Positions 1-8,373 of a stretch of 44,437 nt of DNA are shown piece after piece. Origin of the DNA: Paraburkholderia antibiotica (GTDB taxonomy: Bacteria > Pseudomonadota > Gammaproteobacteria > Burkholderiales > Burkholderiaceae); the NCBI RefSeq assembly GCF_012927125.1, contig NZ_JABBFZ010000033.1:1-44437 (forward strand), in the 5' to 3' direction. Made by a program: the position numbers and the translations under genes. The notes under the pieces were generated by a model, which did no database searches, was not told the DNA's origin, and was given only the letters and a program-made list of their open reading frames with translations. Position 1 is the stretch's first letter. Every line of letters starts with the position of its first letter.

Positions 1-2
1 TG

Positions 3-185
3 TGGCGAAGCGTGAAATATGAAGAGGTGTATCTGAAAGCCTATGAATCGGTCAGCCACGCCCGGCGCTCAATCGGCGATTACATCAGTCTGTACAACCA
101 GAGACGACCTCATTCGAGTCTGGAAGACCGCACGCCGGATGAGGCATACTTCGCGACGCTGCCTGCGATCAAATTGGCAGCATGA
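3..185 (+). CDS. IS3-family transposase OrfB, C-terminal fragment
   Basis: The window opens inside this gene; 60 codons remain before the TGA at 183-185. The translation carries the hallmark end of the IS3-family integrase core: YNQRRPHSSL followed by a PDEAYF segment, which surrounds the last catalytic Glu region of the DDE domain. The product would cut and join IS ends. The 50 or so bases after the stop (about 186-240) probably hold the right end of the element, but with only one end in view I cannot fix the terminal inverted repeat or target duplication. Reading frames directly downstream look truncated, as expected if the element landed in or next to a gene. Confidence 0.85.
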   Translation, partial: WRSVKYEEVYLKAYESVSHARRSIGDYISLYNQRRPHSSLEDRTPDEAYFATLPAIKLAA

Positions 186-242
186 CTGCCCCGGACGTTC
201 CACTTAAAAATCTCAGAAGTCTGTCCGAACGGGTGAGGCCAC

Positions 243-407
243 CTCTCCTCTATCGTCGACGCCCGCTTTGATGAAAAAAGCAAAGTTTTGACATTGCACT
301 TTGAGGATATGCAGCTTTTACAGTTGATTCCGGAAAAGGACGGGCTTGAGTCTTATGTTCTACATACGGCACAAGGGATCGTTCCGATTATCGATTTCTC
401 AGAGTAA
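243..407 (+). pseudogene. C-terminal remnant of an unrecognised gene next to the IS end
   Basis: An open frame enters from the presumed IS end and runs about 54 codons to a TAA at 405-407. The peptide is not repetitive and has a natural-looking composition (it contains FDEKSKVLTLHFED and ends PIIDFSE) but no start codon or Shine-Dalgarno of its own. I read it as the 3' end of a gene cut by the insertion. I do not recognise the family. Its size and position would fit a small immunity-type protein, but nothing in the sequence proves that. Confidence 0.4.
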
Positions 408-714
408 CGATTCGAACCCGGTCACGCAGGAGCGGGCACGTTGTTCTCGAGTGCGATGTCGCAGCTCAATAGCGGACAGGCAGATATGGCCGGCATGAAC
501 TTGCACTTCTACGCGGCGAGTCTCAAAGCGGAGTTCGATACCTTGCAGCTCTTCGACCTTAATAGATTTGTAAATGCCAGGATCGCACTGGTCCCGGACT
601 TGAGCCCTACGCGAATGCCCACCCGTAGTATGGGGACAATGTACAGGAGCAGCTGATACCTGTAATTCCCGCACGAAGGCTCAATCGAAGAACGCTACAG
701 TTTTAGTCTCAAAA
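408..714 (+). other. degenerate region with an 80-codon open frame continuing past a stop
   Basis: The frame of the preceding remnant continues after its TAA without another stop to 656 (first ATG at 441 inside GTLFSSAM...; a 71-codon frame from there). The peptide (includes MAGMNLHFYAASLKAEFD) looks more protein-like than random but has no ribosome-binding site. It may be a decayed part of the same locus. No RNA gene or terminator was seen here. Confidence 0.25.
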
Positions 715-924
715 ATGACGACCGACGAATTGCGCCTGCATTTGATACATCTTATCGAAACCTACGTGACGGACTCGATTTTGATGAAACGGTTGCTAGC
801 TCTTGCCGAACGGGACGAAGTCCCAGCAAAGGGTGTCTTGGTGAAGTCGATTCCTTATCTTTCAGGAAGAGTTACAGATGCCGATGCGAGATTGATCGAG
901 GAAGTTGCGTTCAATTTTTGCTGA
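715..924 (+). CDS. small hypothetical protein (69 aa)
   Basis: A 69-codon frame from ATG 715 to TGA. The product is predicted to be soluble and mostly helical, with a Leu/Ile-rich N-terminal half (LHLIHLIETYVTDSILM) and an acidic C-terminal half ending in FNFC. No signal peptide or membrane segment is visible. No good Shine-Dalgarno precedes the ATG (the upstream bases are A/T-rich), so the start is uncertain. I do not recognise the family. It lies between IS debris and a TPS locus, a typical place for orphan accessory genes. Confidence 0.4.
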   Translation: MTTDELRLHLIHLIETYVTDSILMKRLLALAERDEVPAKGVLVKSIPYLSGRVTDADARLIEEVAFNFC

Positions 925-1072
925 CTGTCGGATTTATCTCGATTTGTTGCCACAAGGATCGATTCTGAACGCATAACAGGGACAAGAAATTACCCAGAAC
1001 ATCGCGCGTGATCTATAAAATGAAGTAACTGCCCAAAAAAAGTTAAATTAATTTAATAGTTTTGATGTACTA

Positions 1073-3121
1073 ATGAAGATTACGTACCATACGCTGATAT
1101 CACTTGCCGTCTGTGCAACGCTCTGCGCACTCACGCAAAGTGCATTAGCAGCCGGTATTCGCCCTGACGGCGGCACGTCCACGTCGGTAGCGACAGCCGC
1201 CAATGGCCACCAGACCGTCAACATTGCCCCTGCAACCGGCGGTGTTTCTCACAACACGTACTCGTCGTTCAACGTTTCATCGGCCGGCGCGGACCTGAAC
1301 AACACCGGCATCAACGCGAACACGATTGTCAACCAGGTCACCAGCACGAATCCCTCGTTGATCCAGGGCGCTATTTCGGTGCTCGGCCCGCGCGCCAACG
1401 TGATCCTCGCGAACCCGAACGGCATCACCGTCAACGGCGGCAGCTTCGTGAACGCGGGCCACGTCGTGCTATCGACCGGCCAGGTGAGCTTTGCCGACCA
1501 GACGCTCGAATCGGGCGCACTCCAACGCAACGTCGTGCTGACCACGAACGGCGGCGCGATCACGATCGGCCCAGGCGGGCTGTCGGGCAGGCTCGTGAAC
1601 CTCGATCTCGTCGCGAAGCAGCTCGCGGTGAACGGTCCGGTCGTGAACGATTACACCAGCTCCACGGGCGGCGTACGCGCGACGGTCGGCGACAGCACCA
1701 CCACCTGGGACACCGGCTTTTCTCCCTCGGACAACGGCCATGACTGGCTAACCAGCACCACCTCACCGAAAACGCAGAACAACGCACTGGCCATCGACAT
1801 CACTGCCGCCGGCGGCCTCACCGGTGGTCACGTGCAGCTGATCGTCACCGATCAGGGCGCCGGCGTGCGCAACCTCGGCACGATCTACGCAAGCGCGGGC
1901 GATGTGGTCGTATCGTCGAATGGCGACGTGACGGTGGCCGATGGGTCGATCGAGGCCGAACACGACATTGCGATCACGACGCCCGGCACCGTTTCGCTGC
2001 AAGGCGCGCAGATGAGCGCCACGAACGATGTGACGGCGAACGCCGGAGCGATTACGCTGAACGACGACGCAACAGGCCCGTCGATGCTGAACGCGCTGAC
2101 GGGCTCGGTCAACCTGACCAGTACCGGCGACATCACGAACATCGGCAGCGTGATCCAGGCCGGCACACTCTTCACCGACGGCAGCAGCGTCGGCGGCAAC
2201 GTCGCGCTCACCGCGAACGGCAGCATCACGAACCGCTCGACGCCCGCGAATCTCGGCGTCATCTTCGCCGCGAACGGCACGACGTCGCTGAGCGCGCAAC
2301 GCGACATCACCAACGACAACGCGCGGATTCTCTCCCACCAGGACCTGGCGCTCACCGCGCAAGGCGACGTGCAGAACATCATCGACCACACGAGCGGCAT
2401 CAATAACGGCACTCCCGTCGCCTACTCGCGTACCGGTGGCAGTTTCCTGTTCTTCACGCACACCACAAGCGGTTTCGACGTCGACTACGGCACCGTCAGC
2501 AACCCGGAGCAGCTTGCGTACATCGGATCGATCTCGGGCGCGGTGACGATCTCCGGCAACAACGTGACCAACTCGGGCGGCATCATCTACTCGAACCATG
2601 GCGCCATCGATATCACCGCGAAGGACACCTTTACCAACGCCGCGGTGTTCTCGGGCCAGGCGAGCTATTCGCACAGTTGCTGGATCTTCTGTCACGCGAG
2701 CGCATCGAGCGATATCGTCCCATACGGCGGCACGATCCAGTCCGGTGCGGATCTGTCGATTACCGCGGGCAACGTCGCACGCAATCTCGGCGGCAACGTA
2801 TCCGCTAGCGGCGATCTCGACGTCACCGCGCCCGTCACGTACGCACAGGGCGTCGCCGGCTATTCGGCGATCAACCAGGATCACGGCTTCAAGGCGTTCT
2901 TCGGCAGTACATGGGCGCAGATCATCGCGACCGACATCGGTGGTGGCTTTAGCGCGGACGGCGCCGTGCATCTGACCGGCGACGCGATCGTCGACGGCGG
3001 TTCGATCAGCGGAGCGAACGGCGTCAGCGCAACGGGCACGATCACGACCGTGCGCGCGCCGTCGACTACGCCAGTGCAGATCGGCCAGCATCTGGGCCTG
3101 ACGACGTGGATCGGCTTCTGA
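1073..3121 (+). CDS. TpsA-type exoprotein with filamentous-haemagglutinin N-terminal domain (short form)
   Basis: This 682-residue secreted protein is the passenger of a two-partner secretion system. A Sec signal peptide covers residues 1-27 (hydrophobic core, cleavage near ALA-A). The TPS secretion domain follows, with the conserved N-P-N-G-I motif at 114-118 and the preceding NANTIVNQV and SLIQGAI stretches typical of the family. The rest is short beta-strand repeats of the beta-helix type. A Cys pair sits in SCWIFC around residue 540, and the chain ends in GLTTWIGF, with no haemagglutinin repeats or toxin domain. It is far shorter than classical FhaB proteins. The ATG is preceded by an A/T-rich stretch (1010-1072) that probably contains the promoter; no clear Shine-Dalgarno is seen. 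Its stop overlaps the start of the TpsB gene. Confidence 0.9.
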   Translation: MKITYHTLISLAVCATLCALTQSALAAGIRPDGGTSTSVATAANGHQTVNIAPATGGVSHNTYSSFNVSSAGADLNNTGINANTIVNQVTSTNPSLIQGAISVLGPRANVILANPNGITVNGGSFVNAGHVVLSTGQVSFADQTLESGALQRNVVLTTNGGAITIGPGGLSGRLVNLDLVAKQLAVNGPVVNDYTSSTGGVRATVGDSTTTWDTGFSPSDNGHDWLTSTTSPKTQNNALAIDITAAGGLTGGHVQLIVTDQGAGVRNLGTIYASAGDVVVSSNGDVTVADGSIEAEHDIAITTPGTVSLQGAQMSATNDVTANAGAITLNDDATGPSMLNALTGSVNLTSTGDITNIGSVIQAGTLFTDGSSVGGNVALTANGSITNRSTPANLGVIFAANGTTSLSAQRDITNDNARILSHQDLALTAQGDVQNIIDHTSGINNGTPVAYSRTGGSFLFFTHTTSGFDVDYGTVSNPEQLAYIGSISGAVTISGNNVTNSGGIIYSNHGAIDITAKDTFTNAAVFSGQASYSHSCWIFCHASASSDIVPYGGTIQSGADLSITAGNVARNLGGNVSASGDLDVTAPVTYAQGVAGYSAINQDHGFKAFFGSTWAQIIATDIGGGFSADGAVHLTGDAIVDGGSISGANGVSATGTITTVRAPSTTPVQIGQHLGLTTWIGF

Positions 3122-4950
3122 TGCGAGGCTCACCACTTCGTATTCGCAGGAGCGTCACGCTGACCACGGCAGCGGTGCTGCAGATCGGCGCCGCGCTGCC
3201 GGCGGTCGCGCAAACGCCGCCGCCTGCGTTGCCTCCGGGCACCGCCGTGCGTCCGATCCAGGACCCCGGCCAGCAGCTCATCGACGAACAGCGCCGGCGG
3301 GCACGGCAGCGGCAGCTCGCGCAGCCGCCTGCGTCGGTGAGCATCGCGCCGTCGACGGAAGAAACCACGCTCGACATTTCTGCCGACACGCCAGTCGACC
3401 AGATCGTCGAAAAAGGGCCGACGTTCGAGGTCAGGCAGATCGTGTTGACCGCACCGGGCAACGCGCCGTTCGTTTCGCCATCCGGCGTGCCGCAGGCGAA
3501 ACTCGACGCGATCGTCGCGCCGTTCAGCGCTCACGCGCTTGGCTCGCATCGGATCAACGTATTGCTGAAGCGGCTGACCGATGCGTTCGTCGAGGCGGGT
3601 TACGTGACCACGCGCGCGTTGCTCGGACCGCAGAACCTCGGCAGCGGTACGCTAACTGTCACGGTCCAGGTGGGCCACATCGGCGCCTATACGGTCAATG
3701 GCCAGCCGATCCATCGACTGAAAACGGATGAGAAGGCAGCAGGCGGCGGCTGGCTGACGGATGCGGGCTACGAGAACGCGTTTCCTGCCGCGCCCGGCGA
3801 TCCGCTGCGGCTCGAGGATATCGATCAGGGCGTGTCGCAGATCAACCGGCTGCGGCGCAATCAGGCAACGGTGCAGGTGCTGCCGGGCCAGAGCGCCGGC
3901 GATTCGGTCGTCGACATCCGCAACCGTTCCGGCGACGGTGTCTACTACAGCCTCGGGGTCGACAACTACGGCAGCTCGGCGACGGGCGTCACACGCTATC
4001 GCGCGGGCCTCGAGGCGGACAACCTGATCGGCCTGCAGGAATCGCTGAGCCTGAACTTCATCGACAGCACCGACAGCAATGCGCTCGTCGGTTCGTTCGC
4101 GGTGCCGTTCGGCCGCCACACGTTCAGCTACACGCTGTCGGACTCGGAGTACCAGGAGGTGGTCGGCACGAGCGTGCTGCTTTACGGCCGCACGCTGAGC
4201 CACATTCTCGGCTGGAACTACGCGCTCGATCGCACGCAGGCCGACATCGTCAACCTCGATGCGACGCTGTCGTGGCGGCGCACGGATCGTCAGACCAATG
4301 GCATCGGTCTCGACCCCGAGCGTATCGCCGTGCTGCGCGCAGGCGGCAACTGGCTGCACAAGTTCGTGCTCAACGACGCGCCCGGCAGTGTGACGCTCGA
4401 TGCGGGTCTTTCGCAGGGACTGCCGTGGCTCGAGGCCGACCACAACAAGCCCAACATCGCGCGCACCGACGCGCACGGCCAGTTCACCAAATTCGACGCG
4501 ACGGCGACGTTCACGGTGCCGCTGCCGCCGCTGGGTCGGGCGCAGCTCGCATATCGCGGCGTGCTGGGCGGACAGTACACGAACGTCGCGCTGTACGGCT
4601 CCGAGCAGTTGTACCTCGGCGGCATGGACACGGTGCGGGGTTTCCGCTCCGGTGAAATTGCCGGCGACCGGGGCATTTACTCGCGCAACGAACTCGCGTG
4701 GGTCAATGCGCCCGCATGGCCGGACGGCCGCATCGAACCCTATGTGTTCTTCGATGCGGGCAAGGCGTCGCTCGTCGCGATGCCGGGTTTTCCGTCGCTC
4801 GTGGGGGCGGGGTTCGGCGTACGGACGCAGTGGCAATGGCATCGGCAACTGCTGTCCGGCGAACTGCTCGCGGGACGCGCGTTGACGCAACCGGCGGCGC
4901 TGGGATCGAAGGCGACGCTGATTCTCGGCACCATCAACTGGACGTATTGA
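3121..4950 (+). CDS. TpsB/ShlB-family outer-membrane transporter for the upstream TpsA
   Basis: This 609-residue Omp85-superfamily pore exports the TpsA partner across the outer membrane. The ATG at 3121 overlaps the TpsA stop as TGATG, so I prefer it to the in-frame GTG at 3106. It gives a signal peptide that ends near PAVAQ. A proline- and Gln/Arg-rich linker follows, then POTRA domains from about residue 102 to 265 (FEVRQIVL opening the first one). The C-terminal beta-barrel carries the conserved VRGF motif at 505-508, which sits on the substrate-gating loop in this family. The barrel ends in an aromatic residue (NWTY), the usual outer-membrane insertion signal. The overlap implies translational coupling and matched production of both partners. 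Confidence 0.93.
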   Translation: MRGSPLRIRRSVTLTTAAVLQIGAALPAVAQTPPPALPPGTAVRPIQDPGQQLIDEQRRRARQRQLAQPPASVSIAPSTEETTLDISADTPVDQIVEKGPTFEVRQIVLTAPGNAPFVSPSGVPQAKLDAIVAPFSAHALGSHRINVLLKRLTDAFVEAGYVTTRALLGPQNLGSGTLTVTVQVGHIGAYTVNGQPIHRLKTDEKAAGGGWLTDAGYENAFPAAPGDPLRLEDIDQGVSQINRLRRNQATVQVLPGQSAGDSVVDIRNRSGDGVYYSLGVDNYGSSATGVTRYRAGLEADNLIGLQESLSLNFIDSTDSNALVGSFAVPFGRHTFSYTLSDSEYQEVVGTSVLLYGRTLSHILGWNYALDRTQADIVNLDATLSWRRTDRQTNGIGLDPERIAVLRAGGNWLHKFVLNDAPGSVTLDAGLSQGLPWLEADHNKPNIARTDAHGQFTKFDATATFTVPLPPLGRAQLAYRGVLGGQYTNVALYGSEQLYLGGMDTVRGFRSGEIAGDRGIYSRNELAWVNAPAWPDGRIEPYVFFDAGKASLVAMPGFPSLVGAGFGVRTQWQWHRQLLSGELLAGRALTQPAALGSKATLILGTINWTY

Positions 4951-4952
4951 AG

Positions 4953-4992
4953 CAGTAAAAAACGGCAGTAACAGCAGTAAAAGTAACAGTAA
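4953..4992 (+). repeat. CAGTAA short repeats in the tpsB-PPIase spacer
   Basis: Four copies of CAGTAA start at 4953, 4966, 4975 and 4987, with an extra AAGTAA at 4981. They lie in the 60-bp gap between the TpsB stop and the PPIase start. No hairpin forms, so the repeats are unlikely to be a terminator. The downstream Shine-Dalgarno (AAGGA, about 4998) follows them. Such an array could expand or contract and change the spacing between the two genes. Confidence 0.6.
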
Positions 4993-5010
4993 AAACGAAG
5001 GATTCGGAAC

Positions 5011-5886
5011 ATGAAAAATCATTCCAACAGAACCAGAGCGACGCTTGTCGCCGCATTGATGATCGGCCTCGGAGCGGCAGCGCCCGCATTCGCTCAGACG
5101 GCCGCCGCGCCGGTCTCTACATTGCCGGCCGGCACGGCGGCGATCGTCAATGGCGCGGCGATTTCGCAGGCGCAGCTCGACGAAGTCGTGCGGCTCGCGG
5201 CGCAAACGACGCATCAGCAGGACACGCCGCAACTGCGTCAGGTGGCCAGGCAGCAACTGATCGTGCGTGAACTGTTCCGCCAGCATGCGGAGAAGGCTCG
5301 CTACGACGCGAAACCGGAAGTGCAGCAGGCGATGAACAACGCGAAGATCAATGCGGAGACCCAGCTTTATCTGAAGGACAACATTCATCCTGCGCCGGTG
5401 ACGGACGCGCAGGTCAAGGCGCGCTTCGACGGGATCGTCGCATCGCTCGGCAAGGAGGAATACAAGCCGCGCGTCATTGCGGTTTCGGATGCGACGACGG
5501 CGGCGACGGTGATCGGCGAACTGAAGGCGGGCAAAGCGTTCGATATGCTGGCCGAGCAATACAGCGTGGCGCCGAGCCGGATGAACGGCGGCCAGTTGCC
5601 GTGGGTCAGCTTCAAGACACCCGTCACCGAAGGCAAAACCAGCGGTCTGCCGCTCGCGGTCGCGCAGGCGATCACGCAACTGCCGGTCGGCGGCGTGACG
5701 CCCGAGGCGATTGTCGAGGGATCGACGCGCATCATCGTCAAGCTCGATGCGAAGCGGCCGACGCAGGTTCCCGCGTTCGATCAGGCGAAGGAAACGATCC
5801 GTCAGCAGTTGCAGGTGCTGGCGACGGAGAAAGCCGCCGCGGATTTCTCCGCTGGCCTGCTCAAGAATGCGTCGATCCAGCAGTAA
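5011..5886 (+). CDS. periplasmic parvulin-type peptidyl-prolyl isomerase
   Basis: This 291-residue protein has a Sec signal peptide (cleavage near PAFAQ, residue 29). A SurA/PpiC-like N-terminal chaperone region follows (AIVNGAAISQAQLDEVV). The parvulin domain covers about residues 125-240, with the family's FDMLAEQYS and NGGQLPWV segments, and the C-terminal helix is Gln/Lys-rich. It should act in the periplasm as chaperone or prolyl isomerase. Placed third after tpsA-tpsB in the same direction, it most likely keeps the exoprotein unfolded on the way to TpsB. Par27 of Bordetella pertussis is a known parvulin linked to FhaB secretion. A Shine-Dalgarno (AAGGA) precedes the ATG. Confidence 0.9.
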   Translation: MKNHSNRTRATLVAALMIGLGAAAPAFAQTAAAPVSTLPAGTAAIVNGAAISQAQLDEVVRLAAQTTHQQDTPQLRQVARQQLIVRELFRQHAEKARYDAKPEVQQAMNNAKINAETQLYLKDNIHPAPVTDAQVKARFDGIVASLGKEEYKPRVIAVSDATTAATVIGELKAGKAFDMLAEQYSVAPSRMNGGQLPWVSFKTPVTEGKTSGLPLAVAQAITQLPVGGVTPEAIVEGSTRIIVKLDAKRPTQVPAFDQAKETIRQQLQVLATEKAAADFSAGLLKNASIQQ

Positions 5887-5961
5887 CGTTGGGACGGCAA
5901 CTGTCATGCGCTACTGCGCACCACGGTTCAGGTGCGCGGGCGCAAGTCTTTGAGCCGGGCG

Positions 5962-5977
5962 GCCCGCTTTCGCGGGC
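5962..5977 (+). terminator. possible hairpin after the TPS operon
   Basis: A perfect 6-bp stem (GCCCGC / GCGGGC) with a TTTC loop lies between the convergent PPIase and ogt genes. There is no T-run after it, so termination would have to be weak or factor-assisted. Confidence 0.3.
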
Positions 5978-6080
5978 ACGCACCGCGGTGCCCGATTATG
6001 AGGGCACAGGATGAGGGCGTGGGCGCGGCTTCCACGCTAGCGCTTTCGCCCGCGTTCGCCTGGTTTCAGCCGGATTGCCG

Positions 6081-6713
6081 TCAACTGCCGAACAACGACC
6101 CTTGCGTGCCGCGGCTCGGCGGATGACGCGTCGCTTTCGCGGGGGCGTTGTTTTTAGCCGCACGGGTTGCCTGCGTGGCTTCCCGCACCACGTCACACCG
6201 TTGCCCATCGTCCGCCGCCGCTTCGAGCGACGTCTGCCCCGCCTCCAGCGAAAGCAGCAGCATCTTGTTGGCAAGGCCGCCCGCGAAGCCGGTCAACTCG
6301 CCCGACGCGCCGATCACGCGATGACACGGCGCGACGATCGAAATCGGATTACGCCCGTTCGCCGCGCCGACCGCGCGCACCGCGTTGACGTTGCCGACCT
6401 GCTGCGCGATCTCGGTGTAACTGCGCGTCTGGCCGAACGGAATCGTCAGCAGCGCGTGCCAGACCTTTTTCTGGAACTCGGTACCCTGGAAGTCGAGCGG
6501 CAGATCGAAGCGCTGCCGCGTGCCCGCGAAATACTCGCGCAATTGCCGCTCGGTTTCGAGCAGCACTGCCGATTCGTTCGCTTCGACCATCTCGCCGAGC
6601 CGCACGCGGTTCGGCTTGTCGTGTTCCCACAGAATCGCGGCGAGGTGCTCGTCCTTCGCGACGAGCTTCAACTGGCCGACCGGCGAATCCATCAACTTGT
6701 ATGCGTACGTCAC
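6081..6713 (-). CDS. ogt: methylated-DNA-[protein]-cysteine S-methyltransferase (O6-alkylguanine repair)
   Basis: This 210-residue suicide repair protein transfers the alkyl group from O6-alkylguanine in DNA to its own cysteine. The active site P-C-H-R-V has Cys at residue 130. The DNA-binding helix with the conserved Arg finger lies just before it (NAVRAVGAANGRNP, 110-123), and GTEFQKKVW marks the start of the C-terminal domain. The start is a GTG, with AGGAG upstream. It has a tail of about 45 residues beyond the usual end, rich in Ala, Arg and Lys and finishing QGSLFGS. The tail is predicted to be disordered. It is convergent with the TPS operon and divergent from the LRR-kinase gene. Confidence 0.95.
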   Translation of the reverse strand: MTYAYKLMDSPVGQLKLVAKDEHLAAILWEHDKPNRVRLGEMVEANESAVLLETERQLREYFAGTRQRFDLPLDFQGTEFQKKVWHALLTIPFGQTRSYTEIAQQVGNVNAVRAVGAANGRNPISIVAPCHRVIGASGELTGFAGGLANKMLLLSLEAGQTSLEAAADDGQRCDVVREATQATRAAKNNAPAKATRHPPSRGTQGSLFGS

Positions 6714-6984
6714 TTTGTCTTGCTCCTGACGGGGTGGAGGCGCGAAGCTGGCGAGCCGGACTCGCGAGCGGTTACCGAAAGCTGCATGAAGGCCGCGCCG
6801 TTATCTTGCAGTGTGCCGCTCGCATGGTCTGAACGCGCTCCGGATCTTGCTGTCTGATTCGCATTCGTCTGAACCGCGACGATCCTGCCACTGTACCGCA
6901 GACAGCCCCGAATGGACCCCGACTCAGTAGAATTGAGTCCTTCGGTACGACGCGCGGCGCTACCCGAACCTTTTTTCCACGACT

Positions 6985-8373
6985 GTGACCACGACTTTAG
7001 AACAACTGCGGGCTGGCCAACTGGCGGGTGCGCGCCAGCTCAAACTGGCGTGCGGCCTGAGCGAATTTCCGCGCGAGATTTTCGATCTCGCCGACACGCT
7101 CGAAGTGCTCGATCTGTCGAACAACGCGTTGACCGCGCTGCCCGACGATCTGCCGCGTCTGCGCAAACTGCGCATCGTGTTCGCGTCGAACAATCCGTTT
7201 ACGGAACTGCCCGGCGTGCTCGGCGAATGCGCGCAATTGAGCATGATCGGCTTCAAGGCGAATCGCATTCGCGAAGTGCCGGCGCGCGCGCTGCCGCAGC
7301 ATCTGCGCTGGCTGATCCTGACCGACAACGAAATCGAGCGCCTGCCCGCGGAGCTGGGCCGTTGCACGCAGCTGCAGAAGCTGATGCTCGCCGGCAACCG
7401 GCTGCGCACGCTGCCCGATGAACTGGCCACGTGCTCGCGGCTCGAATTGCTGCGGCTCGCGGCGAACCGCTTCGACGCACTGCCGCGCTGGCTGCTGCGG
7501 TTGCCGCGCCTGTCGTGGCTGGCGTATGCGGGCAATCCGTTCAATGCCGCGTTCGAACACACGGCGTTGAGTGACACGCCGATCCGCACGATTCGCTGGG
7601 ATGCGCTGACGCTCGAACAGCAGTTGGGCGAGGGCGCCTCGGGCGTGATCCATCGCGCGACGTGGCGCGAGGACGGCGAGCGTGCCACGCGTCCGGTCGC
7701 TGTCAAGCTGTTCAAGGGCGCGGTGACGAGCGACGGTCTGCCCGATTGCGAAATGGCCGCTTGCATTCGCGCCGGCGATCATCCGAATCTGATTCCGGTG
7801 CTCGGCAAGCTGATCGGTCATCCGGCGGATACGCATGGGCTCGTGATGGACCTGATCGAGCCGCGCTTCGCCAATCTCGCCGGGCCGCCGAGCCTCGCGT
7901 CGTGCACGCGCGACATCTATTGCGACGATGCGCGCTTCGATCTCGCGAGCGTGCTCGGTATTGCGCGCGGCATCGCGGAGGTGGCGAGTCATCTGCATCG
8001 GCGGGGCGTGATGCATGGCGATCTGTACGCGCACAATATCCTGCACGGCGGCGCGGGGCAGGCGCTGCTCGGCGACTTCGGCGCGGCGTCGTTCTATGAT
8101 GCCAACGATCGCGAGCTCGGCATCGCGCTGCAGCGGCTCGAAGTACGCGCGTATGGCTGCCTGCTCGAAGAGCTGCTCGAACGTTGCAATGCGTTCGATG
8201 GGCTCGCTGGGCTCGATGAACTGCCGCAATCCGCAACACAACTTGCCACCCAACTCGCCGACTTGAAAACGCGTTGCCTGAGCGAAGACATCGACAGCCG
8301 GCCGCTCTTCGACGAGATCGCCGCACACGTCGCGTCGCTCGATCGGCAACGCTGCGAAGGAGACAAGCCATGA
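6985..8373 (+). CDS. leucine-rich-repeat protein with C-terminal Ser/Thr-kinase-like domain
   Basis: This 462-residue cytoplasmic protein has two parts. Residues about 15-190 hold seven or so leucine-rich repeats (LEVLDLSNNALTALP pattern, 23-residue period). Residues about 207-455 are a protein-kinase fold. Its landmarks are the glycine loop GEGASG (215-220), VAVK with Lys 241, an alpha-C Glu near 256, the catalytic loop HGDLYAHN (344-351, Asp 346 and Asn 351) and DFG (364-366). The usual HRD-LK is therefore HGD-LY, lacking the Arg and the Lys. The start is GTG with no strong Shine-Dalgarno. The stop overlaps the start of the next gene (ATGA), so the two are translationally coupled. The substrate is unknown; LRRs usually bind proteins. 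Confidence 0.88.
   Translation: MTTTLEQLRAGQLAGARQLKLACGLSEFPREIFDLADTLEVLDLSNNALTALPDDLPRLRKLRIVFASNNPFTELPGVLGECAQLSMIGFKANRIREVPARALPQHLRWLILTDNEIERLPAELGRCTQLQKLMLAGNRLRTLPDELATCSRLELLRLAANRFDALPRWLLRLPRLSWLAYAGNPFNAAFEHTALSDTPIRTIRWDALTLEQQLGEGASGVIHRATWREDGERATRPVAVKLFKGAVTSDGLPDCEMAACIRAGDHPNLIPVLGKLIGHPADTHGLVMDLIEPRFANLAGPPSLASCTRDIYCDDARFDLASVLGIARGIAEVASHLHRRGVMHGDLYAHNILHGGAGQALLGDFGAASFYDANDRELGIALQRLEVRAYGCLLEELLERCNAFDGLAGLDELPQSATQLATQLADLKTRCLSEDIDSRPLFDEIAAHVASLDRQRCEGDKP

Noticed and set aside
1073..5886. Contact-dependent inhibition (CdiA/CdiB/CdiI) locus
   Set aside because: The exoprotein is only 682 residues with no toxin domain or VENN-type motif, and the third gene is a PPIase, not an immunity gene.
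3652..5907. 751-codon minus-strand frame
   Set aside because: Arg-rich and antisense to the well-supported TpsB and PPIase genes; a shadow of high third-position GC.
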